Position numbers and translations under genes: made by a program. A stretch of 64,000 nucleotides of DNA, taken from assembly GCA_014360755.1 (NCBI GenBank), contig JACIWX010000009.1, positions 1-64,000 of the forward strand, written 5' to 3'. Position 1 is the first letter of the stretch; each line of letters begins with the position of its first letter. The DNA is from Chloroflexota bacterium (GTDB taxonomy: Bacteria; Chloroflexota; Anaerolineae; UBA2200). Below, piece after piece: positions 1 through 7,661 of this stretch. A model generated the notes under the pieces. It saw nothing but the letters and a program-made list of their open reading frames with translations. It was not told the DNA's origin and made no database searches.

Positions 1-553
1 TATTTTCCCAAACACTGCGAGATGCTTCACTTCCCCTTCGCTTTCCCTTCGCTTCGCTCAGGGCAAGGCTCAGGGCAAGGCTCAGGGCAAAGGTTCAGCA
101 TGACATTGGAAGGGCTTTTTCAACACTCTCACCCTGAGGGGAAGCCGAAGGGCCTGCCCTGAGTACAACGAAGGGGTCTCATGGAACTGAGGGAGATTCT
201 TCGCCGCTACGCGGCTCAGAATGACCATGGGAGAGCAGGTGCTCTCACGTTTGGCGTGGACGGTGGGTGGTCCGCCTGGAGCAGTCTCACGCTCAGCGTG
301 GACTGTGGTCCACGCTGGGTATCAGATAGCCACATCTACTTGAGGAGCGAATCCGTTCAATCCGTTCCCCAAATCTGCTGACAGTGATTGTTCTTGTCCA
401 GACTTGGTTGCTTTTCATCCGCCTGGGGCTGTGCAAGGCATTTCTTGCCCCGAAGTTGAACTACACCCGTCTCGCCCACCCCAGTTGTCAATTCCCAAGG
501 CATACTGTAAGATACCCTACGCACAATGTCAAAACCATGGGAGGCTCCATGCC
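1..553. repeat. Repeat-filled intergenic block, long copy 1
   Basis: No convincing gene. Bases 1-120 hold a purine/pyrimidine-biased repeat (cttcgctttccc, then cagggcaaggct repeats) that recurs at 55196-55330. Bases 129-225 are one copy of the dispersed unit running from tcaccctgag to cagaatgac. The stretch from there to about 475 is repeated with roughly 90% identity by eye at 35166-35412, making a long interspersed pair. The small reading frame at 181-381 is only repeat translated. Confidence 0.75.
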
Positions 554-1042
554 ATGAAACAACCCTTACAACTCCTCGCCATCGGCCTGGCAGGCGCCTT
601 AGCCGCTGACTGGCTGGGCATCCCTGCTGGGTTGCTCATCGGGGCTATGCTGGCAGTCGCCATCGCCACACTGGCACGCCTTGACCTAGGCAAAGTACCG
701 CTCCTCTACGACGAAGGCGGCAAAATCCTGCTCGGCACAGTCATTGGCGCTACCTTCAACCGCCGCGTGCTGCTGCAATTGGGGGCTTTGCTGCCCTCAG
801 CCATCGCCGCCACCCTGGCTATGATTGCCATCGGCTTAGCCTTGGGTTGGCTCCTTGCCAAAATCGCCCATTTGGACATCGCTACGGGCTTGTTCAGCCT
901 GACCCCAGGTGGCATCGGGGAAATGGTGGCTGTGGCTCAGGAAATCGGCGCCGGCGCTACCGTCGTCGCCACCCTACAGTTCGTGCGCCTGTCCAGCGTG
1001 GTCCTCCTAGCGCCTGCGATCATCGGCTGGTTCTTCTCCTGA
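554..1042 (+). CDS. AbrB-family membrane protein, half-size (first of pair)
   Basis: A 162-residue hydrophobic protein with about five membrane segments. It contains the family signature SLTPGGIGEMVAVA near residue 120 followed by a GA-VATLQFVR helix. The AbrB family (Pfam AbrB, once annotated as ammonia monooxygenase) is normally about 350 residues with an internal duplication. Here the two halves are separate genes 14 bp apart, and this one carries one PGG repeat. Start chosen at ATG 554 because GGGAGG lies about 9 bp upstream; the longer frame from 404 translates repeat DNA. A small-molecule transport role is inferred from the family; the substrate is unknown. Confidence 0.8.
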   Translation: MKQPLQLLAIGLAGALAADWLGIPAGLLIGAMLAVAIATLARLDLGKVPLLYDEGGKILLGTVIGATFNRRVLLQLGALLPSAIAATLAMIAIGLALGWLLAKIAHLDIATGLFSLTPGGIGEMVAVAQEIGAGATVVATLQFVRLSSVVLLAPAIIGWFFS

Positions 1043-1056
1043 GAGGCAGTACTCCC

Positions 1057-1587
1057 ATGCTGGCACATACGGTCTTCCTGTTGCTCATCGGCTTGGCTGG
1101 CGCCATCGTGGCGCGGCGCATCAAAATGCCCGGCGGCACTTTCCTCGGTGCCATGCTCTCCACCGGCATCGTGAGCCTCCTCGCGCCGGATTCGCAGCCC
1201 TTACCTGAGGTCATCCGCTCCGTCGCCCTTGTCCTGCTGGGCATCAGCATCGGCGCCTCTGTGGACCGTGAGGCATTGCTCAGCCTCCGCCGTGTGCTGC
1301 CGTGGGCAGCGGCAATGATTGGCATCCTCATCGCTGCCTCAGTGGGATTAGGCTGGCTCGTCTACACACACCAGGCTCTAGACGTCTCCGCGGCTACCAT
1401 CCTCTTCGGTATCATGCCCGGTGGCGCAAGCGGCTTGTCTGCCGCTGCTTATGACCTGGGTGCAGAGCCGTCCATCGTGGCTTCACTGCATTCGGTACGC
1501 CAGTTCATCGTTTTTGGCTTACTGCCATTGCTCCTGCGCTGGCTCGCACGCCCAGGGTGGAACAAGCTCAAAGAGGCGAAGGAGTAG
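1057..1587 (+). CDS. AbrB-family membrane protein, half-size (second of pair)
   Basis: A 176-residue partner of the preceding gene with the same fold: about five membrane segments, an early PGGTFLGAMLS motif, and a second signature IMPGGASGLSAAAYDLGAE near residue 115, then ASLHSVRQF. It starts 14 bp after the upstream stop, so the pair is surely co-transcribed. Together the halves reproduce the length and the two PGG motifs of a full AbrB protein, suggesting a heterodimer replacing a fused protein. It ends at TAG 1585-1587. No sign of frameshift: each half has its own start and stop. Confidence 0.8.
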   Translation: MLAHTVFLLLIGLAGAIVARRIKMPGGTFLGAMLSTGIVSLLAPDSQPLPEVIRSVALVLLGISIGASVDREALLSLRRVLPWAAAMIGILIAASVGLGWLVYTHQALDVSAATILFGIMPGGASGLSAAAYDLGAEPSIVASLHSVRQFIVFGLLPLLLRWLARPGWNKLKEAKE

Positions 1588-1827
1588 CCATTCGACCTAG
1601 GGCAATTTTTTGGCTAGTCGCCAGAGATTGGAAATCATTGGTTGGAAATAAAGATAGGGCGAGAAATTTGTCGCCTTTACTGAAGAGGGCTGAAAACACA
1701 CTCGCCATTCGCTTGGCCTTGGCAATCCGCCATCTATTCAGTCAGGATTTGTATTCCCTGGCAATCTCTGTCCTGAAAGTGCACTACACCCTGGCAAAAG
1801 AACTGCTGCGCTATAGTTGCGGATACT
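1588..1827. other. AT-richer spacer, no recognisable gene
   Basis: About 240 bp between the AbrB pair and the first attC-like site. A 154-codon frame (1557-2021) crosses it but starts inside the AbrB gene and runs through two attC-like sites, so I do not call it. It may be the decayed end of a cassette. Confidence 0.5.
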
Positions 1828-1898
1828 GCCTACCTGCGGGCTGCGCTTCACCTGCGCCGCGCGCTGCGGAGCGGCGTCAGTGCAAGCGCTTGTTAGCT
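1828..1898 (-). other. attC-like recombination site
   Basis: On the minus strand the site runs from AGCTAAC (1898-1892) to GGTAGGC (1834-1828). The inner arms GCGCTTGCACTGACGCC and GGCGCAGGTGAAGCGC pair with a few unpaired extra bases around a short GC loop. This is the arrangement of integron attC sites: R''-L''-loop-L'-R' with extrahelical bases. The left end deviates from the GTTRRRY consensus. Confidence 0.45.
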
Positions 1899-1975
1899 CG
1901 CTTCTTGCAATACTTTCTCAATCACTTGTTTAACATGCGGCAATCGTTAAGACCCCCTTATCATTTTACCAGGCG

Positions 1976-2054
1976 GGCTAACGGCGCGGCGGTTAGGCCG
2001 CACGCAGAGCGAGCGAAGTGAGCGGAGCGTGTCAGCTACAACCACGTGTTGGGC
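1976..2054 (-). other. attC-like recombination site
   Basis: On the minus strand the site begins GCCCAAC (2054-2048) and ends GTTAGCC (1982-1976), 79 bp. Internally CACGC pairs with GCGTG around a ctcacttcgctcgctc loop. Its position directly after the response-regulator remnant fits a cassette with attC at its 3' end. Confidence 0.45.
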
Positions 2055-2110
2055 GGCAGAAAATCTTGAAAAAAGCAAATCATCTGCGCCCAGAAACATA
2101 TTGATATGCT

Positions 2111-2464
2111 TCAACGAACGCGGATATGAGGATAGCTACTTTTTAATTCATGTTTGCGCCTGCTTATCTCGTCCGCAATCAACTCCCGCTGAAGTTCTGG
2201 AGGTCGTGACAGGGCGAGCTTAACTCGTTGCACAACCTCATTTGATGCCACGGGCTTGAACAAATGCTCGGTCACACCAAGCTTTCGGAGCTGCTCCCTC
2301 ACTTCTTGGCTGCTAACTACGGAGAGACAAATGATTGGTACGTCACCGCGCCATTGCCTTGCTGCTTGGATGACTTCTAATCCCAAGTATCGTGATTCTA
2401 CAGCTTTTTCATCTCCGTATGGCAACATGATATCGGTCACTATGAGATCAACTCGCTGATCCGA
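2111..2464 (-). pseudogene. Response-regulator receiver domain remnant
   Basis: The frame reads RVDLIVTDIMLP near its start, which is beta-3 of a CheY-like receiver with the phosphoacceptor Asp. It continues through VPIICLSVV (beta-4 with Ser) and HLFKPV (beta-5 with the conserved Lys-Pro). The first third, including the acidic pair of beta-1, is missing. The region opens directly after an in-frame TAG that ends the upstream small frame, and the first usable start is GTG 2440. It could be a decayed fusion with the upstream membrane peptide, or a cassette truncated on entry. A phosphotransfer role is unlikely without the acidic pair. Confidence 0.6.
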
Positions 2465-2707
2465 CTAAAGTATCTTAATAGATTGGGATACATTTAAGAT
2501 TACCTGCTTCTTATCCGGTTGAATTGGAGTCGGCGGAACAACAGGCGAAACAAACGATCCGGGCTTCACGAAGTTTGTTGGCATTACCTTCTTCCGGTGT
2601 GACAAACGCCTGTAGAGTAAACCAAGGTTCGCAAGGACAGCGGCGGTAGCCAGTCCACCGATGGCTTCTGGAAGCGATTCACGCAGAAGTCGGACCAATT
2701 CTGCCAT
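2465..2707 (-). CDS. Small single-pass membrane protein, cassette-like
   Basis: An 80-residue peptide beginning MAELVRLLRESLPEAIGG, with one predicted membrane segment (residues about 15-32) followed by basic LYRRLSHRKK and a Pro-rich tail. ATG 2707 has GGAG 8 bp upstream. The stop TAG (2467-2465) is in the same frame as the receiver remnant that follows, so this may be the N-terminal part of an interrupted membrane-anchored receiver protein. The family is not recognised. It lies between two attC-like sites in the same orientation. Confidence 0.4.
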   Translation of the reverse strand: MAELVRLLRESLPEAIGGLATAAVLANLGLLYRRLSHRKKVMPTNFVKPGSFVSPVVPPTPIQPDKKQVILNVSQSIKIL

Positions 2708-2731
2708 CAATATCGCTCCATCTGTGGTACG

Positions 2732-2770
2732 GCCCAACAGTGCGACGCCAGGTGCAAACGCGTGTTGGGC
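2732..2770 (-). other. Short attC-like recombination site
   Basis: Perfectly matching ends: GCCCAAC and GTTGGGC on either strand, 39 bp overall. Read on the minus strand it goes GCCCAACACGCGTTTGCACC, the left half of a typical attC, but the central stem-loop is shorter than the usual minimum of about 57 bp. It is probably a deletion derivative. Confidence 0.45.
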
Positions 2771-2793
2771 GGCATAGTAAAGACTTGTTGATT

Positions 2794-2999
2794 TTACCTG
2801 AGGAGCTGATCATATTCGTCATGCGTACCAATCCAAAACCACGTTACCGTATCGCCTTTCAGTAATCCAAGCGCTCTGTATCCCAAGCCGATACGCACTG
2901 AGTAGACCGGCTGGCTTTCTTTCACGCGCTTATGGTTGCAGCGATGTCTGCGATGGCTTTTATTAAATCTGCGTGGGTCTGTCGTATCTTTGTTTCCAT
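2794..2999 (-). pseudogene. Broken toxin-antitoxin cassette (ParE/RelE-like toxin tail)
   Basis: The last 37 codons (to 2794) read VYSVRIGLGYRALGLLKGD followed by TVTWFWIGTHDEYDQLL. This closely resembles the C-terminal half of ParE/RelE-type type II toxins. No toxin N-terminus precedes it. Instead a 25-codon frame (2999-2922) beginning METKIRQTHADLIKAIADIA, in another frame, runs up to it. I read this as a frameshifted or fused remnant of a toxin-antitoxin cassette. Confidence 0.55.
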
Positions 3000-3065
3000 A
3001 TCTTTCACTCCACCCAAATCCTATCACGGTTATCCTATGCTGGCACAATGCGTTTCCGTAATGCC

Positions 3066-3129
3066 GCCTAACGCCGCCAGCGCAGGGAGCAAGGCCTACC
3101 AGCGGACGGAATCCGCCGCGCCGTTACAC
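3066..3129 (-). other. Degenerate attC-like site, upstream end of cassette remnant
   Basis: On the minus strand it ends GCGGCGTTAGGCGGC with a perfect GTTAGGC (3072-3066). The distal end GTGTAAC (3129-3123) only partly fits RYYYAAC. It has the same orientation as the three sites at 1828-2770, placing the toxin remnant just after it. Confidence 0.35.
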
Positions 3130-3190
3130 CAAGCGCGAAGCGGTCGGCTGAACGGAGGGACATGCAGAACCCGCGTCTCCCTCCAAAACG

Positions 3191-3219
3191 TTGACTTTTG
3201 CTGCGTGGTTGGCTATAAT
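3191..3219 (+). promoter_or_regulatory. Sigma-70 promoter of the lactate permease gene
   Basis: TTGACT (3191-3196), 17-bp spacer, TATAAT (3214-3219). Expected start of transcription is near 3226, giving a leader of about 90 nt. Confidence 0.8.
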
Positions 3220-3317
3220 GGCAACTACTTTTCATTTTAGCATAATGGTTTGGAAATGTCAACTTCAGAATGCGCTCGCCCTACGTTCGCGGATACCACC
3301 CCATGGAAAGGATCGCG

Positions 3318-4922
3318 ATGCCATCCATCGTGAACTCGCCATCTATCTTCTCTTTGTTGCTGGACTCGCTCCTAGCCAGCCTGCCCATCCTGGCAGTCCT
3401 GGTCTTGATGCTGCGCTACCGCTGGGGCGGGGCACAGGCAGGAGCCATTGGCTGGCTGCTCGCTCAAGCGATCGCCTGGCTCTTCTTCGGCACGGGTCCA
3501 TCCGTCCTGTTCTATGCCCAAGTGAAGGGCATCCTCTTGACCCTCTATGTGCTGTACATCATCTGGGCAGCGCTCCTTTTCTACCGGGTTACCGACGAGG
3601 CGGGCTTGGTCAAAGCCATTGGCTACTGGCTGCCCCACCTGACCCCTGACCGCGCGCTGCAGGCATTGCTGCTGGGCTGGATCTTCAGTTCTTTCCTCCA
3701 AGGTGTGGGCGGTTTTGGTGTGCCGGTAGCCGTCATTGCACCGCTGCTGGTCGGGCTGGGCTTTTCACCTGCTGCCGCCGTGGTCATCCCCTCCGTGGGA
3801 CATGGCTGGGCAGTCACCTTTGGCTCCCTCGGCGCTTCGTTCTATGCGCTCATCGCCGCCACCGGCCGCAATGGGAGCGAACTGGCTCTGCCAGCGGCGC
3901 TGTTCCTCGGCTGCGCTTGCTTCGGCTGCGGCGCGAGCGTGCTGTGGGCAACGGGTGGGAGGCGCACCTTGCGCGCAGGCTTGTTGCCCATGTTTGCCAT
4001 CGGGCTGACCATGGCTGTTGCGCTTTTCCTCGTCGTGTCGCAGGGATTGTGGGCTCTGGGCAGCACCATCGCCACCTTGCTCGGCTTGGGCGTAGCCGTC
4101 GCCTGGTCACGCTGGCAGAAAGCCAATGCCGTTGCCGCGCACGCCCAACTACCCAGTCCACTGCCCAGCGACGTCCGCACTGCCATACCGCCCGGCTGGG
4201 CACTGCTCCCCTACGTTCTGCTCATCGCCATCGTGTTGGCGGCGAACCTGCTCACGCCGGTGAGCGACTTCCTGGGACAGGTCGTTCTTCGCGTGGACTT
4301 CCCAGAGCTGTCCACTGCACGCGGCTGGGTCACTCCCGCCGGCCCTGGCCGCACCATTGACGTCTTTGGCCATGCGGGTGCGCTGCTGGTGTATGCTTCT
4401 CTCCTGAGCTATGCCGTGCTGCGTTGGCGGGGCTATCTGACCCCCGCCGCTGTACCACGCATTGCGCGTGGCGTCGTCAACGGAGCCCTCCGCTCCAGTC
4501 TGGGCATCGCCGCCATGGTGGGCATGGCTACTACCATGGAGCATGCCGGGATGACTTACTTCTTAGCCAGTGGCATTGCGCAGGTTGCAGGGCGTGCTTT
4601 CCCCTTGGTCGCGCCTTTTATCGGCGCCCTGGGAGCGTTCATGACCGGCTCCAACACCAATTCCAACGTCGTCTTTGGCAGCCTGCAACAGCAGATCGCC
4701 CTCCTGGCTGGCATCAACCCGGCCTTTATTTTAGCCGCGCAGACCTCCGGCGCCGCCATTGGCTCCACCTTCGCCCCCGCCAAGATCATCGTTGGCTGCA
4801 GTACGGTCAACCTGGGCGGTAAAGAAGGCGCCGTCATGGAAGCCATCATGCGCTACAGCCTGCTCCTGCTGGCTATTCTAGCCCTAATGACCGCTGCAAC
4901 CGTCTACCTGTTCGCAGGCTAA
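3318..4922 (+). CDS. lldP: L-lactate permease family transporter
   Basis: A 534-residue polytopic membrane protein of the LctP/LldP family, which imports lactate (or glycolate) with protons. Family landmarks are FLQGVGGFGVPVAVIAPLLV near residue 120, SVGHGWAVTFGS, and close to the C-terminus FMTGSNTNSNVVFG with FAPAKIIVGCSTVNL. Length is normal. Start set at ATG 3318 because GAAAGGA lies 6 bp before it; frames from 3270 or 3303 would add residues without a membrane signal. It stands alone behind its own strong promoter. Substrate within the family (lactate versus glycolate) cannot be decided from sequence. Confidence 0.88.
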   Translation: MPSIVNSPSIFSLLLDSLLASLPILAVLVLMLRYRWGGAQAGAIGWLLAQAIAWLFFGTGPSVLFYAQVKGILLTLYVLYIIWAALLFYRVTDEAGLVKAIGYWLPHLTPDRALQALLLGWIFSSFLQGVGGFGVPVAVIAPLLVGLGFSPAAAVVIPSVGHGWAVTFGSLGASFYALIAATGRNGSELALPAALFLGCACFGCGASVLWATGGRRTLRAGLLPMFAIGLTMAVALFLVVSQGLWALGSTIATLLGLGVAVAWSRWQKANAVAAHAQLPSPLPSDVRTAIPPGWALLPYVLLIAIVLAANLLTPVSDFLGQVVLRVDFPELSTARGWVTPAGPGRTIDVFGHAGALLVYASLLSYAVLRWRGYLTPAAVPRIARGVVNGALRSSLGIAAMVGMATTMEHAGMTYFLASGIAQVAGRAFPLVAPFIGALGAFMTGSNTNSNVVFGSLQQQIALLAGINPAFILAAQTSGAAIGSTFAPAKIIVGCSTVNLGGKEGAVMEAIMRYSLLLLAILALMTAATVYLFAG

Positions 4923-4939
4923 CCCGGGAGCCATCCAGC

Positions 4940-5128
4940 ATGCCATCAACGAATAGGGAAACGAATAAACGAATCCTGCCGCCACATCCATTCGTTTATT
5001 CGCTCACCATTCGTTGACGGCCCCTGCAACAACGATATAGCCCCAGCATGCCATCAACGAATAGGAAAACGAATAAACGAATCTTGCCACCACATCCATT
5101 CGTTTATTCGTTCACCATTCGTTGACGG
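4940..5128. repeat. Two tandem copies of an AACGAAT palindrome element
   Basis: Copies at about 4940-5020 and 5048-5128 share an inverted layout: aacgaataaacgaat on one side and attcgtttattcg on the other, bounded by atgccatcaacgaat and attcgttgacggc. A third copy lies at 31258-31322, and half copies at 51048-51082, 52988-53012 and 55508-55532. It is probably a non-coding dispersed element; the rest of 4923-5219 holds only this and a promoter. Confidence 0.75.
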
Positions 5129-5143
5129 CCACCTCCCTCGGCT

Positions 5144-5171
5144 TTGCCAAAGACGAACGGCCGAGTATAAT
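5144..5171 (+). promoter_or_regulatory. Promoter of the phosphatase-trmO unit
   Basis: TTGCCA (5144-5149), 16-bp spacer, TATAAT (5166-5171), 50 bp before the ATG at 5220. Confidence 0.65.
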
Positions 5172-5219
5172 GCACCAGCCACCTGTATCACAGGGACAGA
5201 ACGGAGTGGGAAACACACG

Positions 5220-7079
5220 ATGAATGCGATACGCTACTGGCTGGCGCGCATAGTTGCCGCTTTGCTCGATGCCTTTGCCGTCGTCACTGGCTTCTATTAC
5301 TCCAAGAAATATGCTGCCATCATCAAACGGCTTGGGCTACGACCAGAAAATGACGATGCGGACCAGCCAGGATTGATCATCATCCAAATAGACGGCTTGT
5401 CGTATGACCATTTCCTCCAAGCGGTGGAGAATGGCCATCTGCCATACATCCGGCGCATGCTCAAGCGCGGTGAGGTTGCTCTATCGCGCTGGCGTTGCGG
5501 CTTGCCCAGCACCACCCCTGCTGCCCAAGCCGGCATCATGTTCGGCAATAATGACGGCATCCCCGCCTTTCGCTGGTACGACAAGCAACACCGCACATCC
5601 CTGGTCTGCAAATTACCCGGCACAGCCGCATCCTTGCAAAGCCAAATCGCGCAAAAGCCAGGCATCCTTGCCCATGGAGTGAGTTATGTCAATATCTTTG
5701 ACGGCGGCGCAGCCAGCTCTCTCTTCACTCTCAGCACTTTGCAGCCACGCCACCTGTTCGCGGGGGTACAGGGCATTGGCTTTATCGCGCTCTTCCTGCT
5801 CAATCCCATCCGTGCTTTGCGCATCCTCTACCTGGTGCTGAAGGAATATCTCACCGATGCTTTGCAGCGGGTATCCTCCCGGCTCAAGGGGCAGTCCTAC
5901 CTGCCCTTCATCGGCATTTTCCCCCTGCTGCGCATCTTCAGCAATGTCATCTTCCGCGAAATCGAGACCTTCGCTGTGCTCGTGGACATTTACCGCGGCG
6001 TGCCGGCAATCTATGCCACCTATTACGGCTACGATGAACTGGCGCATCACTTTGGTGTCCATTCCATGGCAGCGCATCAGGCTCTGCGCGGCATTGACGG
6101 CTGCATCCGACAGATAGACCGCCTGCGCCGGGCGGGCATCAGCCGTCCTTATGCCCTGTTTGTCCTCAGCGACCACGGACTCACGCCAGCAGTGCCTTTT
6201 GAAGAGCGCTATGGACAAACCTTGGGGCAGTACATCGCGGGCTTGCTTGGCAAAGAAGTCATCTTGATAGAACATGGCGAGGGCGAGCAACAATACCTCA
6301 CCCAAGCGCATTACCTGCTCGACGAACTGAAAGCCATCGAGGTAAACCTCCCTCCCGCCGCTGCCCGCGTGGCACGCCGCATTCGCATCTTGGTGCGGCG
6401 CCGACTATCCATGCCCAACAACGAGTTGCCTGCCTGGAATGTGCAGCGCCGGCATGACGTGGTGGTCAAATCCTCCGGCTCGCTTGCCCACGTCTATTTC
6501 AACATCGCCAACCAACCCCTTGACCTGAGCGAGATCGCAGCGGCATTCCCCGACCTGGTGATCAAACTGCTCTCCCACGAGGGCATCTGGCTCGTAGTGG
6601 CGAGGGAGAGGGAACAAGTGTTGATCATGAGTCAGCAGGGCATCCTGACGTATGACGCGCAAGGGATGCCCCATATCGAGGGAGAAAACCCCCTCCAGAG
6701 GCTGCCAGAACCATGGCATGCTGCACAGCAAATCCTGCGCATTGCCCGTTTCCCGCAGAGCGGAGACTTGATCCTCTTTGGCAATTATGACCCAGAAAAG
6801 GACCTGATCATCTGCTTCGAAAAGCAATGGGCTTCGCATGGCGGCATTGGCGGGGCACAGGACTATCCCTTCATCCTTTACCCCCGCTACTTGCAGTGGG
6901 ACCTGTCCTCTGTGTGGAATGCACGCGATCTGTATCCGCTCTTTGCCCAACAACGTAACCTACTACCGAACGAAACCATGCCGGACAGGACCCTCCCTCT
7001 CCCCATCGGTGTAGAAATCGGAGCCAGAGACGACGGCTTCTCCCCTCCGCATGAGGAGGGGTCAGGAGGTAAGAGCTGA
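5220..7079 (+). CDS. Alkaline-phosphatase-superfamily hydrolase (nucleotide pyrophosphatase/phosphodiesterase type)
   Basis: A 619-residue protein with the metal site of the alkaline phosphatase superfamily. Visible are Asp58 in IQIDGLS, a Thr nucleophile at 98-99 in LPSTTPAAQ, Asp272 and His276 in YDELAHH, Asp318-His319 in LSDHG, and His540 in SHGGIGG. A hydrophobic N-terminus (residues 10-25) and a further hydrophobic stretch near residue 185 suggest membrane association. The family hydrolyses phosphate or sulfate esters or anchors; the substrate is not evident. GGAG precedes the ATG. Its last residues are encoded by a small palindrome (cccctcc...ggagggg), and trmO follows 14 bp later. Confidence 0.75.
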   Translation: MNAIRYWLARIVAALLDAFAVVTGFYYSKKYAAIIKRLGLRPENDDADQPGLIIIQIDGLSYDHFLQAVENGHLPYIRRMLKRGEVALSRWRCGLPSTTPAAQAGIMFGNNDGIPAFRWYDKQHRTSLVCKLPGTAASLQSQIAQKPGILAHGVSYVNIFDGGAASSLFTLSTLQPRHLFAGVQGIGFIALFLLNPIRALRILYLVLKEYLTDALQRVSSRLKGQSYLPFIGIFPLLRIFSNVIFREIETFAVLVDIYRGVPAIYATYYGYDELAHHFGVHSMAAHQALRGIDGCIRQIDRLRRAGISRPYALFVLSDHGLTPAVPFEERYGQTLGQYIAGLLGKEVILIEHGEGEQQYLTQAHYLLDELKAIEVNLPPAAARVARRIRILVRRRLSMPNNELPAWNVQRRHDVVVKSSGSLAHVYFNIANQPLDLSEIAAAFPDLVIKLLSHEGIWLVVAREREQVLIMSQQGILTYDAQGMPHIEGENPLQRLPEPWHAAQQILRIARFPQSGDLILFGNYDPEKDLIICFEKQWASHGGIGGAQDYPFILYPRYLQWDLSSVWNARDLYPLFAQQRNLLPNETMPDRTLPLPIGVEIGARDDGFSPPHEEGSGGKS

Positions 7080-7093
7080 AGAAAGGAGCAACC

Positions 7094-7540
7094 ATGTCCA
7101 TCCATTTTGAACCAATTGGCATCGTCCAAAATCAGTTCATAGACAAGATACCGGAAAAGTGGGAAAGCGCCGTGCACCGTATCGTCCTGGAGGAAAAGTG
7201 GGCACCTGCCCTAGATGGCATCGAGGAATTCTCCCACCTCTATATCCTCTTCTGGCTACACGGCATCAAGGGCGAAGTTGCCCTGCACGTCCACCCAGAG
7301 AGCCGCCAAGACCTCCCTGCCGTGGGGCTCTTTGCCACACGTACGCCCTATCGGCCCAATCCCATTGGCTTGCAAGTCGTCGAACTCATCGCTCGGGAAG
7401 GCAATGTGCTCACTGTGCGCGGCTTGGATGCCCTCAACGGCAGCCCGGTGCTGGACATCAAGCCCTACCTACCGCGCGGCGACAGCATCCCAAAAGCCAA
7501 AATCCCCACCTGGCTCAAAAAACTCTGGGCGGAACATTAA
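7094..7540 (+). CDS. trmO: tRNA (N6-threonylcarbamoyladenosine37-N6)-methyltransferase TrmO
   Basis: 148 residues of the TrmO/TsaA (YaeB) beta-barrel family, which uses S-adenosylmethionine to methylate t6A37 in certain tRNAs. Motifs seen are FSHLYILFWLH near residue 46, GLFATRTPYRPNPIGLQVVE at 76-95, and GSPVLDIKPYLPRGD near 116-130. It is a compact single-domain form, at the short end of the family range because the C-terminal extension of E. coli TrmO is absent. GAAAGGAGC lies 6 bp before the ATG. Spacing of 14 bp suggests co-transcription with the upstream phosphatase, without obvious functional link. Confidence 0.9.
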   Translation: MSIHFEPIGIVQNQFIDKIPEKWESAVHRIVLEEKWAPALDGIEEFSHLYILFWLHGIKGEVALHVHPESRQDLPAVGLFATRTPYRPNPIGLQVVELIAREGNVLTVRGLDALNGSPVLDIKPYLPRGDSIPKAKIPTWLKKLWAEH

Positions 7541-7661
7541 CCACCCACTCCTCACTCCTCACTCCTCACTCATCACTCATCACTCCTCACTCCTCACTCC
7601 TCACTCATCACTCCTCACTCCTCACTCCTCACTCATCACTCCTCACTTATCACTCATCACC
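7541..7661. repeat. CACTCMTCA minisatellite
   Basis: About a dozen alternations of ctcactcctca and ctcatcactca following the trmO stop. The last units encode the final residues and the TGA stop of the minus-strand cca gene. The same satellite recurs at 46668-46796, and a short piece at 45361-45380. Confidence 0.85.

Noticed and set aside
1557-2021. 154-codon plus-strand frame after the AbrB pair
   Set aside because: It begins inside the AbrB coding sequence, has no ribosome-binding site, and crosses two attC-like sites; its composition looks like translated non-coding DNA.
7541-7661. Possible CRISPR array at the CACTCATCA satellite
   Set aside because: The unit is about 10 bp with no spacers, so a simple minisatellite.
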